Shown: positions 8,182-16,969, numbered from the stretch's first letter. The stretch: DNA of 64,000 nucleotides from Arthrobacter sp. 31Y (GCF_000526335.1 NZ_JAFW01000001.1:2604001-2668000); one strand, 5' to 3'. Numbers and translations: made by a program. Notes: a model not told the origin generated them from the letters alone.

Positions 8182-9188
8182 AGAAGGCCACAACACTGAT
8201 CACCACGGCCGTCGCCGCATCCATGGCCCTGGCGCTCTCTGCCTGTGGCGGCCAGGCCGGCAGCACCACGAGCGCAGCAGCCGTCGACTTCCCCAAATCG
8301 GGGACCACCATCGAATGGATCGTCCCGTCCGCGGCAGGAGCGGGCAATGACATCCTTGCCCGCATCGTGGCACCGGCAATGCAGGAAGACCTTGGAGCCA
8401 ACATCAAAGTGGTCAACAAGGAAGGCGGAAGCCAAGTCGTCGGACTGAACTATGCAGCCCAGGCAAAACCCGACGGCCAAACTTTCGTCAACACCAACAT
8501 TCCCTCCATACTCGGACGCTACCTGGACCCCAGCAAGAAAGCCGCATTCGACCGGAGCAGCTTCACCCCCATTGGCTCTTTCGCCACAAACTCCGTAGTG
8601 ATCGGCGTCAACAAGGACAGCAAGTACAAGTCCATCAAGGAACTGTTCGACGCCGTGAAGGCAGCACCGGGAAAGATCACCGTGGGCACGGACTCGCGCG
8701 CCGGTGACGATCACATCAACCTGCGCTTGTTGGAGGACCAGTTGGGACTGGACTTCAACATCGTTCATTACAACAGCGGGGCCGATAAGGTAGCCGCCAT
8801 CGTCTCCGGCGAAGTCGACTTCGCCCTTGGAGGAGTCTCCAGCTTCTTCGGCCAGTACAAATCAGGCGACATCAAGCTCCTTACCGTCATCGAAGACACG
8901 CCGAGCTCGTTTGTGCCGGATGTGCCCACCCTGAAGAGCGCCGGCTACGACGTCAAACCCATGTCCAGCACGTTCTCGCTATCGGTCCCGTCCAAGACTC
9001 CCAAGGAGATTGTCGCCAAGCTCGAAGCTTCCCTGAAGAAGGCCGCCGAGACCCCTGCGGTTCAGGAAAAGCTGAAGGGCGCAGCTACACAGCCTGCCTG
9101 GGTCTCCGCGGCGGACGTCAGCAAGCTCTGGGAGCAGCGCGAAGCCGAGATCAAGCCCATCATCGCCGAACTCCTTCAGCAGAAGTGA
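8178..9188 (+). CDS. tctC: Tripartite tricarboxylate transporter binding lipoprotein (TctC/Bug family)
   Basis: 336 residues. The signal peptide ends in the lipobox ALSAC, so in this Gram-positive the receptor is lipid-anchored rather than periplasmic. Family features: IEWIVPSAAGAGNDILARIVAPAMQEDLG near the start, the GSxxVGLNYAAQAKPDGQT-type stretch, and FALGGVSSFFGQYKSGDIKLLTV. Bug proteins bind carboxylates such as citrate, terephthalate or protocatechuate-type acids. Its neighbours (PDC-degrading enzymes) suggest an aromatic-derived polycarboxylate as ligand; this is inferred. Confidence 0.9.
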   Translation: MKKATTLITTAVAASMALALSACGGQAGSTTSAAAVDFPKSGTTIEWIVPSAAGAGNDILARIVAPAMQEDLGANIKVVNKEGGSQVVGLNYAAQAKPDGQTFVNTNIPSILGRYLDPSKKAAFDRSSFTPIGSFATNSVVIGVNKDSKYKSIKELFDAVKAAPGKITVGTDSRAGDDHINLRLLEDQLGLDFNIVHYNSGADKVAAIVSGEVDFALGGVSSFFGQYKSGDIKLLTVIEDTPSSFVPDVPTLKSAGYDVKPMSSTFSLSVPSKTPKEIVAKLEASLKKAAETPAVQEKLKGAATQPAWVSAADVSKLWEQREAEIKPIIAELLQQK

Positions 9189-9826
9189 CCGTGGACTCCA
9201 TCAGAAAGGCCGGCGAACCCATGCAGCCGACACACCATTCCCTGACTACAGCAGACCTCGTACGCCGACTCGGAGCCATTCCGGCGGCCAACATCGGAGA
9301 TGCCCAGGAAAGGATCGGGGTAGCCTCCGGACTGTCGCCCATATGGACCGGGGCCAAGCTCGCGGGCCCGGCCTACACGATTTGGACCCGGCAGGGAGAC
9401 AACCTGTTCATCCACAAGGCCCTCGAAGAGGCACAGCCCGGCGATGTAATCGTGGTCAACGGCGGCGGCGACCAATCACGGGCCCTCATCGGAGACATGA
9501 TTGGCATCCGGGCGCGGAACCAAGGCATTGCAGGGTTTGTCATCGACGGAGCCGTCCGGGACGCTGACGCGCTGGCCGACTGTGGCCTCCCGGTGTTCGC
9601 CCGTTCCGTGACACCGGCGGGGCCGTACAAGTTCGGCCCCGGCCGACTGCAAGTGCCGGTGGCAATCGACGGCGTTGTAGTGGCGCCTGGGGACATCGTT
9701 GTGGGGGACGCTGACGGGATCGTTGTGGTCAGACGCGAGGAAGCAGAGCACGTCCTCGCCGAAGCAGAAAAGATCGAGGCCAGGGAAGTCGCGAAGAGAG
9801 TCTCTTACGAGGCGCCTGTGGCGTAG
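9185..9826 (+). CDS. RraA-family aldolase/decarboxylase (first copy)
   Basis: 213 residues with the RraA/HMG-CHA aldolase fold: NIGDAQERIGVASGLSPIW, GPAYTIWTRQGDNLFIHKALEEA, and the catalytic R-D pair in GFVIDGAVRDADAL, with the C-terminal GDIVVGDADGIVVV. The GTG start overlaps the tctC stop by 4 bp; an ATG at 9221 is an alternative. Members cleave 4-hydroxy-4-methyl-2-oxoglutarate or 4-carboxy-4-hydroxy-2-oxoadipate, or decarboxylate oxaloacetate. Because a second, longer RraA protein lies inside the PDC operon, this copy may serve another substrate of the same transporter. Confidence 0.85.
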   Translation: MTVDSIRKAGEPMQPTHHSLTTADLVRRLGAIPAANIGDAQERIGVASGLSPIWTGAKLAGPAYTIWTRQGDNLFIHKALEEAQPGDVIVVNGGGDQSRALIGDMIGIRARNQGIAGFVIDGAVRDADALADCGLPVFARSVTPAGPYKFGPGRLQVPVAIDGVVVAPGDIVVGDADGIVVVRREEAEHVLAEAEKIEAREVAKRVSYEAPVA

Positions 9827-9860
9827 GTTTTGATCACTATCTAATAACTGACGATACCGG

Positions 9861-9889
9861 AGCCCTGGCCACTATGAATGGCCGGGGCT
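9861..9889. terminator. Hairpin terminator between tct operon and GntR gene
   Basis: AGCCCTGGCCA and TGGCCGGGGCT pair (one T-G wobble) around a 7-base loop, in the gap between two convergent genes. No long T run follows, so it may act in both directions. Confidence 0.6.
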
Positions 9890-9962
9890 TCGGTGCGTGT
9901 GCGTGGGTAACCAGCGACGGCAGGGCTCTCATGAGAAAGTCATGTGGAAAAGGTCAGCCGTT

Positions 9963-10622
9963 CTATGGCCTTGAATCTCGAATTGCTTGCGCAACGCTCT
10001 CAAGATGCAGCCTCATGGCTTCTGCAGCCCCCTGGGGATCCTGGCGGCAAACAGCGTCGATGATGGCAAGATGTTGTGGCAAGGACACGCTGGGGCGACC
10101 TGGCTGCCGGGCAAGCTGGAATTGGTATCTGACAGCCTGTCCTCTGAGTCGCCGAATCGTGGCAGCCGCTGTTTCCTGTGCGCTGATCTCAATGATTTTG
10201 GCGTGCAGTCTCTTGTTGCAGGCCGAGTACGCCTCCCGGTCATTGCGGGCGACCGTCTCCTCCATCTCGCGGGCCAGAGTCCTGAGTCCTTCAGCCTCAA
10301 TGTCGCTGATCTTCTCCGCGGCTTTTCGTGCGCAAAGTGCTTCCAACGCTCCGCGAACTTCCGTGATTTCTATGGCCTCCTCCATGGAAACCGCCCTGAC
10401 TCGGGCACCGCGGTTTTGGACCCGCTCTACCAGTCCCTCAACGCTGAGCTCCGTCAGAGCCACGCGCACGTTTCCTCGGCTCGCACCGTAATCGACAGCC
10501 AAATCGGCTTCCACAAGCCTCTGTCTTGGAACAAGCTCACCGCTCACGATGGCTCTCCTCAAGATTTCCACCAGTTGCTGAGCCGAAAGCGACGGCCCTT
10601 TCGAGTCGGTCACCGTCGTCAT
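9963..10622 (-). CDS. GntR-family (FadR/FCD) transcriptional regulator
   Basis: From the ATG at 10622 (GGAGGG 7 bases upstream) the protein is 219 residues. Residues 10-75 form the winged helix (LSAQQLVEILRRAIVSGELVPRQRLVEADLAVDYGASRGNVRVAL region, ending ...VEGLVERVQNRGARV), followed by an all-helical FCD ligand domain (EITEVRGALEALCARKAAEK, HAKIIEISAQETAA, QHLAIIDAV..DP with metal-binding His). FCD regulators typically sense small carboxylates. It is divergent from the PDC-pathway operon and is the likely local repressor. Confidence 0.88.
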   Translation of the reverse strand: MTTVTDSKGPSLSAQQLVEILRRAIVSGELVPRQRLVEADLAVDYGASRGNVRVALTELSVEGLVERVQNRGARVRAVSMEEAIEITEVRGALEALCARKAAEKISDIEAEGLRTLAREMEETVARNDREAYSACNKRLHAKIIEISAQETAAATIRRLRGQAVRYQFQLARQPGRPSVSLPQHLAIIDAVCRQDPQGAAEAMRLHLESVAQAIRDSRP

Positions 10623-10700
10623 GATGCACCCTCCTTCGCGCCTGACTCCAGTGTAAACAATTCCGTCACAGAGATGAGCCGCTTGAAAGCAAGAAAAATA

Positions 10701-10718
10701 GTTAGAGGGATTGCTAAC
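10701..10718. promoter_or_regulatory. Candidate GntR operator upstream of PDC operon
   Basis: GTTAG-8 bp-CTAAC is an inverted repeat in the AT-rich divergent region between the GntR gene and the tautomerase gene, about 55 bp before the latter's start. The usual FCD consensus (TNGTNNNACNA) is not matched exactly, so this is a weak call. Confidence 0.3.
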
Positions 10719-10773
10719 AATTTTGCCAACGACTATTGTGTGTACTGCATCACCATCTACGAAAGGGAACGCT

Positions 10774-11967
10774 GTGGTTCCGACAGTCATCCGAGAGGCA
10801 CTGGAAGCTGGCCCCCGCCAAGCCGGCAGTCAGTTTGCGGTCCCGTGTTGGGTTATGCGCGGAGGAACGTCGAAAGGGCCGTTCTTCCGCGCTGACGATC
10901 TACCCGCCGACGTGGACGCCCGAAACGCCATTCTTCTGGCAGCAATGGGTTCACCGGACCAGCGGCAGATCGACGGTTTGGGCGGGGCTCATCCTTTGAC
11001 GAGCAAGGCTGGGATTGTCGCAGTGAGCCACCAGGACGGTGTAGACCTTGAATTTCTGTTCGCGCAGCTGCAGCCCGGGAGTAGCACGGTGGACACCTCT
11101 GCCAACTGCGGAAACATGCTGGCAGCTGTGGTTCCTTTCGCTATCGAAGCCGGGCTGCTGGTCCCCGTCGAGGACACGACAACCGCGCGGGTTCTCACAC
11201 TGAACACAGGGGTCATCGCTGAGATTTCCATTTCGACGCCGTCCAGTGGGGAAGGCCGCTATGTCGAGTATGGCGGGGATACGAGGATCGATGGCGTCCC
11301 CGGAACCTCTGCTGCGGTAGTCATCAACTTCCTCGATACAGCCGGCTCGGTGTGCGCATCATTGCTTCCCACCGGAAACCTGCGGGACACGGTGGAGATC
11401 GAGGGTTTCGGTTCAGTGGACGTCACCTGCATCGACAACGGGCAGCCGCTGGTGATCATCGACGCAATCGTGCTGGAGCGCACGGGCCGGGAACCCGTCG
11501 TCGAACTTGAAGCCGATACGGCGCTCAAAGGGCGGCTGGAAGCGCTCCGCTTGGACTGCGGGAAACTCATGGGACTCGGCGACGTGAGCGGCAAGAACTA
11601 TCCCAAGATGACGCTCGTATCTGCACCGGCGAGCGGCGGCGCGATCGGAACCCGCAGCTTTATCCCCCATGCCTGCCATGAGTCGATCGGCGTGCTGGCC
11701 GCCGTGACGGTGGCAACTGCTGCGGTGCTGCCTGGGACTGTGGCGCATTCTGTGGCCGCTCTGCCCGCCGGTGCGAAGCCGGTTGTTTCGGTCGAACACC
11801 CCAGCGGCGAATTCACGGTCCAGCTCGAACTGGACCCGGCCGATCCCAGGCGCGTGATCAAGTCTGCGCTCTTAAGAACAGCGCGCTTGATCATGGCCGG
11901 CGACGTCATGGTTCCTTCACGTCTCTGGCATTCGCCAACTGATACTCCTAAGGAGCAAGAAAAGTGA
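10774..11967 (+). CDS. 4-oxalomesaconate tautomerase (PrpF-family isomerase)
   Basis: 397 residues from a GTG at 10774, behind AAAGGGA. PrpF-fold hallmarks: CWVMRGGTSKGPFFRADDLP, GGAHPLTSKAGIV, and the second active-site segment TSANCGNMLAAVVPFAIE; later ARLIMAGDVMVP. PrpF proteins include methylitaconate/aconitate isomerases and the oxalomesaconate isomerases GalD and LigU. The following gene is a LigJ-type hydratase with a GTGA overlap, and LigK- and LigI-type genes follow, so the oxalomesaconate assignment rests on context. It would move the double bond so that LigJ can hydrate the product. Confidence 0.85.
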   Translation: MVPTVIREALEAGPRQAGSQFAVPCWVMRGGTSKGPFFRADDLPADVDARNAILLAAMGSPDQRQIDGLGGAHPLTSKAGIVAVSHQDGVDLEFLFAQLQPGSSTVDTSANCGNMLAAVVPFAIEAGLLVPVEDTTTARVLTLNTGVIAEISISTPSSGEGRYVEYGGDTRIDGVPGTSAAVVINFLDTAGSVCASLLPTGNLRDTVEIEGFGSVDVTCIDNGQPLVIIDAIVLERTGREPVVELEADTALKGRLEALRLDCGKLMGLGDVSGKNYPKMTLVSAPASGGAIGTRSFIPHACHESIGVLAAVTVATAAVLPGTVAHSVAALPAGAKPVVSVEHPSGEFTVQLELDPADPRRVIKSALLRTARLIMAGDVMVPSRLWHSPTDTPKEQEK

Positions 11968-12989
11968 TTATCGACATCCACGGCCACTACACCACGGCCC
12001 CGCCGGCCCTCGGCCAGTGGCGGGACCGCCAGATCGCCGGATTGATCGACCCGGCTTTGGCGCCGCGTCCCTCGGAGCTGAAGATTTCCGACGCCGAGCT
12101 GCAGGAAAGCATCGAGCGGAACCAATTGCGGCTCATGGATGAGCGTGGGATTGACCTGACGGTCTTCTCGCCCCGGGCGTCCTTCATGGCGCATCATGTT
12201 GGATCCTTTGAAACGTCCGCTGAGTGGGCGGCCATCTGCAATGAACTTTGTTACCGTGTCAGCCAGCTGTACCCGGAGCGCTTCGTACCGGCAGCGATGC
12301 TTCCGCAGTCGCCGGGCGTCGATCCGGCGAGTTGCATTCCGGAATTGACCCGCTGCGTCGAGGAATACGGTGCTGTGGCCCTGAACCTGAACCCCGACCC
12401 GTCCGGCGGCCACTGGACTGCACCTCCGTTGACGGATCGATACTGGTACCCCATTTACGAAAAGATGGTGGAATACGACATCCCTGGCATGGTCCACGTC
12501 AGTACCAGCATCAACCCGGCTTTCCACACCACCGGCGCCCATTATCTGAATGCCGACACCACGGCATTCATGCAGCTGATCCAGGGCGATCTTTTCGCCG
12601 ACTTCCCCACTCTGAAACTAGTGATTCCCCACGGCGGGGGAGCTGTTCCCTACCATTGGGGACGCTTCCGTGGGCTGGCCATGGCGATAGGGAAGCCCTC
12701 ACTGGAAGAGCATCTGCTGGGCAATGTCTTCTTCGATACCTGCGTCTATCACCAGCCAGGCATCGATCTCCTGTTGGACGTCGTCCCCACCCGCAACGTC
12801 TTATTCGCGTCCGAAATGATCGGCGCCGTCCGCGACGTCGACCCCTGCACGGGCCACAACTTCGATGACACTGCCCGGTACCTCGACGCAGCCGGACTCA
12901 CCGATCCCGATCTCGCAGCTATTCAGGAACACAACGCCCGTACCGTCTACCCCCGCCTCAACGCACTGCTCAAACAGCAGGGCCGCTAG
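11964..12989 (+). CDS. ligJ: 4-oxalomesaconate hydratase, LigJ type
   Basis: 341 residues, amidohydrolase superfamily. It begins MIIDIHGHYTTAPPALGQWR with the metal-binding HxH, and continues with FSPRASFMAHH, AICNELCYRVSQLYP, LNLNPDPSGGHW, VIPHGGGAVPYHWGRFRG and FASEMIGAVRDVDP, all of which are characteristic of proteobacterial LigJ. The reaction is hydration of 4-oxalomesaconate to 4-carboxy-4-hydroxy-2-oxoadipate. Start is GTG overlapping the tautomerase stop; AGGAG lies 9 bases upstream. Similarity to LigJ over the whole length looks high, which suggests acquisition or strong conservation rather than a generic amidohydrolase. Confidence 0.92.
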   Translation: MIIDIHGHYTTAPPALGQWRDRQIAGLIDPALAPRPSELKISDAELQESIERNQLRLMDERGIDLTVFSPRASFMAHHVGSFETSAEWAAICNELCYRVSQLYPERFVPAAMLPQSPGVDPASCIPELTRCVEEYGAVALNLNPDPSGGHWTAPPLTDRYWYPIYEKMVEYDIPGMVHVSTSINPAFHTTGAHYLNADTTAFMQLIQGDLFADFPTLKLVIPHGGGAVPYHWGRFRGLAMAIGKPSLEEHLLGNVFFDTCVYHQPGIDLLLDVVPTRNVLFASEMIGAVRDVDPCTGHNFDDTARYLDAAGLTDPDLAAIQEHNARTVYPRLNALLKQQGR

Positions 12990-13008
12990 CTACAAGGAGC
13001 TCAGAACC

Positions 13009-13692
13009 ATGCAGGAACTAGGAGTAGTCCACCGCAATGTCACCCGCGCCGCGGACGTTGATGTTAAAGCCCTCTCGGAATTCGGTGTCAGCACCATTCA
13101 CGAGGCCATGGGCCGGTTGGGGCTGATGCGCCCCTATATCCGGCCCGTGTTTCCAGGCGCCAAACTGTGCGGCACCGCCGTCACAGTGCTGCTGCAACCT
13201 GGTGACAACTGGATGATGCACGTAGCCGCCGAGCAGATCCAGGCCGGCGACGTTCTGGTAGCGGCCTGCACCACAGAAAGCGATGACGGCTTCTTCGGCG
13301 ATCTGCTGGCCACTTCCCTCCAATCCCGGGGTGCTGCCGGTTTGGTGATCGACGGCGGCTGCCGGGACATCGCCACACTGCAGGAAATGAACTTCCCCGT
13401 CTTCAGCCGCGCCATCAACTCCAAGGGCACCGTCAAAGCGACACTGGGTTCAGTCAATATTCCCGTGGTGTGCGCCAACGCCCTGGTCACCCCAGGCGAC
13501 GTTGTGGTTGCAGACGTCGACGGCGTCGTGGTGGTCCCGGCTGACCGTGCTGCAGAAGTCGCTGAAGCAGCCCGCAAACGGGAAGACAATGAAGAGAGCA
13601 AGCGTCAGCGCTTTGCCGCCGGAGAACTGGGCCTTGATATCTATTCGATGCGCGGACCGTTGGCCGATGCGGGGCTGCGTTATGTCGACTAA
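13009..13692 (+). CDS. ligK: 4-carboxy-4-hydroxy-2-oxoadipate aldolase (LigK/ProA, RraA fold)
   Basis: 227 residues starting at the ATG after AAGGAG. RraA-fold signatures: FGVSTIHEAMGRLGLM, GTAVTVLLQPGDNWMMHVA, catalytic R/D in LVIDGGCRDIATLQE, and GDVVVADVDGVVVVPADRA. It keeps the longer C-terminus typical of the CHA aldolases (KRQRFAAGELGLDIYSMRGPL). It would split the LigJ product into pyruvate and oxaloacetate. Placement between ligJ and ligI in one operon fixes the role better than sequence alone. Confidence 0.9.
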   Translation: MQELGVVHRNVTRAADVDVKALSEFGVSTIHEAMGRLGLMRPYIRPVFPGAKLCGTAVTVLLQPGDNWMMHVAAEQIQAGDVLVAACTTESDDGFFGDLLATSLQSRGAAGLVIDGGCRDIATLQEMNFPVFSRAINSKGTVKATLGSVNIPVVCANALVTPGDVVVADVDGVVVVPADRAAEVAEAARKREDNEESKRQRFAAGELGLDIYSMRGPLADAGLRYVD

Positions 13693-13705
13693 TACAGGAA
13701 CCACC

Positions 13706-14623
13706 GTGGAAACTTTTACAAAGACCCCTGGATGGCTGGACTGGTACAGCGACCCGTCCACGCCGCGTTTCCAGCTTCCCGCCGGAGCTGTGGACGCCCA
13801 CTGCCACGTCTTCGGTCCGGGGGAGGAGTTCCCGTTCGCCCCGGAACGGAAGTACACCCCCTGTGACGGCGGTAAAGAGGATCTTTTTGCGCTCCGGGAC
13901 CACCTCGGCATCAGCCGGAATGTGATTGTTCAGGCAACCTGCCACGGTGCTAACAACAGCGCCATGGTGGATGCCGTCCAGGCCGCCGGCGGCCGGGCAC
14001 GCGGTATCGCCACCGTCCGGCCCGACATTTCCGATGCCGAACTCAACCGTCTGCACAGGGCGGGGGTGCGCGGCGTTCGATTCAACTTCCTGAAACGACT
14101 GGTCAGTTCCGCACCCCAGGAAGATCTGGCCACCATTGCCAGGAAGATCGCCCCTCTGGGTTGGCACGTGGTCATCTACTTTGAGGGCGAAGACTTGGAA
14201 GGACTCGAGGGATTTTTCGGTTCCCTCCCAACCCCTTTGGTGGTGGACCACATGGGGCGGCCGAATGTCACCAAACCCGTGGACGGTCCGGAGTTCAGCC
14301 GATTCCTGAGGTTCGTTGACCAGAACAATGTTTGGGTCAAAGTCAGCTGCCCGGAACGTCTCAGCGTCAGCGGTCCTCCCGCCCTGGACGGCGAACAACA
14401 TGCGTACGCCGACGCCGTTCCCTTCGGGCGGAAAGTCATTGAAGAATTCCCGGACCGAACCCTCTGGGGCACGGACTGGCCACACCCCAATCTCACCGGC
14501 CACATGCCCGATGACGGCCTGCTGGTGGACTACATCCCACAAGTTGCGGTCACACCGGAACAGCAACACAAGCTCCTGGTGGCCAATCCCATGCGGCTCT
14601 ACTGGCCAGGCGAAGACGCCTAG
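13706..14623 (+). CDS. ligI: 2-pyrone-4,6-dicarboxylate hydrolase (LigI)
   Basis: 305 residues, cog3618 amidohydrolase. Near-identical landmarks to characterised LigI: AVDAHCHVFGP, FALRDHLGISRNVIVQATCHG, GVRGVRFNFLKRLV, WHVVIYFE, VVDHMGRP, GTDWPHPN with the catalytic Asp, and LLVANPMRLYW at the end. It opens the lactone of PDC to 4-oxalomesaconate. I chose GTG 13706 (AGGA 7 bases upstream) because the distance to DAHCH then fits LigI; an ATG at 13682 overlapping the ligK stop is the alternative. Confidence 0.94.
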   Translation: METFTKTPGWLDWYSDPSTPRFQLPAGAVDAHCHVFGPGEEFPFAPERKYTPCDGGKEDLFALRDHLGISRNVIVQATCHGANNSAMVDAVQAAGGRARGIATVRPDISDAELNRLHRAGVRGVRFNFLKRLVSSAPQEDLATIARKIAPLGWHVVIYFEGEDLEGLEGFFGSLPTPLVVDHMGRPNVTKPVDGPEFSRFLRFVDQNNVWVKVSCPERLSVSGPPALDGEQHAYADAVPFGRKVIEEFPDRTLWGTDWPHPNLTGHMPDDGLLVDYIPQVAVTPEQQHKLLVANPMRLYWPGEDA

Positions 14624-14656
14624 TCTCCCTCTAGTCCCACACCCCTGAGGATTTCA

Positions 14657-16045
14657 ATGATGCACTCCAACGCGGCTAACCGGCTCGACCGGCTTCCTAT
14701 CTCCCGCCTGCACAAAATCACGCTCATCGCAGTTGCCTTCGCCTACTTCTTCGAGTTCGCGGACATCAACAGCTTCGCCACTACGGTCCCCAAACTCATC
14801 AAGCTCTGGGGCGTCACCATCAACCAGATCGCCTACGTGACGTCATTGTCGTTCGTCGGCATGTTCTTCGGCTCCCTGCTCGCCAGCTGGCTCGCCGACC
14901 GATGGGGCCGCAAGAAGGCCCTGGTCATCACCACCGTGTGGTTCTCGGTCTTTTCCTTCGCCGCAGTCTTCGCCTGGGACATCATTTCCCTCGGCGCCTT
15001 CCGGGTCCTGACGTCTGCCGGTCTGGCAGCAATGACCGTAGTTGCAGTCATCTACGTCAATGAAATCTTCCCCGCTGCCGTGCGCGGCAAGTACCAGGCC
15101 TACGCCATCGTCATCGGCATTTGCGGAACCCCCGCCACGAACCTGATCGCCAGCTTCGTGGTACCCCTCAGCGACTGGTCCTGGCGCCTGGTATACCTCT
15201 GGGGAGCCATGGGCATCGTCTTCATCCTCTTTAGTCGACACCTCAAAGAATCACCCCGCTGGTACGAGAGCAAAGGTCAGTTCGACAAAGCTCACGCCGT
15301 ATTAACGGAGATGGAAGCCCAGATCACCGCCGAAAAAGGAACGCTGCCAGAACCGGCCCCGGCTCCAGCGCTCACGGCCCCTGCCAAATCCAAGCCCAAG
15401 GCACCCCTGAAGCTCCTTCTCCAGAAGAAGTACCTCGGCCCCACCATTCTCCTGACCGTTCTGTGGGTAACCCAGACCATCGGGTTCTTCGGCTACTCCA
15501 GTTGGGCACCCACACTCCTTGCCCAGGAAGGATTCAGCGTCAGCGACTCCATCTTCTACGTCGCCCTGACCACCGTCGGCGCCCCACTGGGCTCCTATCT
15601 GGCCTCTTTGGTCACGGACCGCTTTGAACGCAAATGGTGCCTCGTGGTCTTCGGAACCACCATCGCCATCTGCGGCCTCTTCTACGGCCTCACGTTCAAC
15701 CCGATCCTCATCGTAGTCTTCGGTTTCCTCGTGAACCTCTTCGAACGCGGCTACACAGCACTCGCCTACGCCTACTCGCCCGAAGTCTTCGACACCGCCG
15801 GACGCTCACTAGGCACAGGAGTTTCCTACGGGCTCGGACGCCTCTCCAACGCTGCAGGACCGCTGATTATCGCAGGACTCTACACAGGAAGCGGCTACCA
15901 AAGCGTCTTCTTCTTCATAGCCGGCACATGGCTGTTCGGAGCCATCGTCCTGGCCCTGTTCGGACCTAAAACACGCCCGAAAGCGATTGTAAGAAGCACG
16001 TCGGCCGAATTAACTATCCAGGCACCCTCCGGAAACAATCCCTGA
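14657..16045 (+). CDS. MFS importer, probable carboxylate/aromatic acid carrier
   Basis: 462 residues, twelve membrane segments, with the metabolite:H+ symporter signatures LASWLADRWGRKKAL after TM2, VIYVNEIFPAAVRGKYQAY and LKESPRWYESKG before a long central loop rich in Pro, Ala and Lys (residues 225-255), and VTDRFERKW after TM8. GAGGA precedes the start. It is the last gene of the PDC operon, 33 bp after ligI, so it probably imports PDC or an upstream acid; the exact substrate is not visible. Confidence 0.87.
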   Translation: MMHSNAANRLDRLPISRLHKITLIAVAFAYFFEFADINSFATTVPKLIKLWGVTINQIAYVTSLSFVGMFFGSLLASWLADRWGRKKALVITTVWFSVFSFAAVFAWDIISLGAFRVLTSAGLAAMTVVAVIYVNEIFPAAVRGKYQAYAIVIGICGTPATNLIASFVVPLSDWSWRLVYLWGAMGIVFILFSRHLKESPRWYESKGQFDKAHAVLTEMEAQITAEKGTLPEPAPAPALTAPAKSKPKAPLKLLLQKKYLGPTILLTVLWVTQTIGFFGYSSWAPTLLAQEGFSVSDSIFYVALTTVGAPLGSYLASLVTDRFERKWCLVVFGTTIAICGLFYGLTFNPILIVVFGFLVNLFERGYTALAYAYSPEVFDTAGRSLGTGVSYGLGRLSNAAGPLIIAGLYTGSGYQSVFFFIAGTWLFGAIVLALFGPKTRPKAIVRSTSAELTIQAPSGNNP

Positions 16046-16060
16046 CCAGGCTTGCACAAA

Positions 16061-16102
16061 CATAGCTGTCGACGGCGCGGGTTCCCGCCGTCGACAGCTA
16101 TG
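16061..16102. terminator. Long perfect hairpin after the PDC operon
   Basis: A perfect 17-bp stem (CATAGCTGTCGACGGCG with its complement) and an 8-base loop, starting 16 bp after the MFS stop. No T tract follows. Most likely it ends the PDC operon transcript or stabilises its 3' end. Confidence 0.7.
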
Positions 16103-16285
16103 AGCGCCTCGAAACCACCGACTTCTACTCCTGTGGATTAACGCCGAAAACGGACGAAACATCGCGTCGATGCTACCTAGGCCACCGCCCCGGGAGAGCC
16201 CATGGCCGACGTCACACAGAGCTGCATGAGGCCCTTCCGGCGTGGAGGTTAGGTGCCCGCGCGGCTGCGAGCCTAGCCTAGAACC

Positions 16286-16969
16286 ATGGCCAACAAGGGT
16301 AAGCAGGATTCGACCGCGCGCACATCAGCGCCGGCGAAGGGTGCTGCCCCAGCGAAAAAGCGCCGGCCGAGCCCCGCAGTGTACCGCCGTCGTCGGCAGG
16401 TGGTCTTTGGCGCCCTGCTGCTGGTCCTCGCATTGGTGATCGGCGGAGTCGTGGCACTCACCGGCGCACTGGCCGGGAACCCGGAACCGCAGGCCGTCAG
16501 CACCCCTGATGCCTCAACGGTGCCCACGCAGGGGAGCGGACCGACGGGAACAGCGGCGGCATCGCCGTCGCCCACGCCGGTGTGCGACTTCAACCTGATG
16601 ACCGTCGCCGCCAAGACTGACAAGCCCGCCTACGGCCCTGAGGAAAAGCCGCTGCTGACCATGACCATCACCAACGGCGGCACAGCCCCGTGCGAGGTCA
16701 ACGTGGGCACCTCTCAAATGGAGTACCTGCTGATGAGCGGCTCGGACCGCATCTTCTCGTCAAAGGACTGCCAGACGGGCGGCGAGGATCTCATCAAGAC
16801 CATCCAGCCCGGCAAGAGCGAGACCGCAAACTTTCCATGGCAACGCAACCGGACGCTTGAAGGCTGCGCTTCGATCTCCGCCACTCCGGGCGCGGGCGGT
16901 GCCTACTACTCGTTTGAAGCGCGGCTCGGGAACAAAGCGAGTCCCAAAGTTGCGTTTCAGCTGAGCTAG
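16286..16969 (+). CDS. Membrane-anchored extracellular protein, unknown function
   Basis: 227 residues: a basic Lys/Arg-rich cytoplasmic leader (residues 1-38), one membrane helix (about 39-62, VVFGALLLVLALVIGGVVAL), a Thr/Ser/Pro-rich linker, then an extracellular beta-sandwich-like domain with four cysteines (VCDFNLM, PCEVNV, KDCQTG, GCASIS). This layout is common in actinobacterial proteins with an Ig-like outer domain; I do not recognise a named family. It converges with the acetyltransferase gene, overlapping by 4 bp. Confidence 0.75.
   Translation: MANKGKQDSTARTSAPAKGAAPAKKRRPSPAVYRRRRQVVFGALLLVLALVIGGVVALTGALAGNPEPQAVSTPDASTVPTQGSGPTGTAAASPSPTPVCDFNLMTVAAKTDKPAYGPEEKPLLTMTITNGGTAPCEVNVGTSQMEYLLMSGSDRIFSSKDCQTGGEDLIKTIQPGKSETANFPWQRNRTLEGCASISATPGAGGAYYSFEARLGNKASPKVAFQLS

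Noticed and set aside
6062..9188. Reading tctBAC as a plain citrate transporter
   Set aside because: Possible by family, but no TctDE two-component system or citrate-lyase gene is nearby, whereas PDC-route genes are. Kept as an alternative only.
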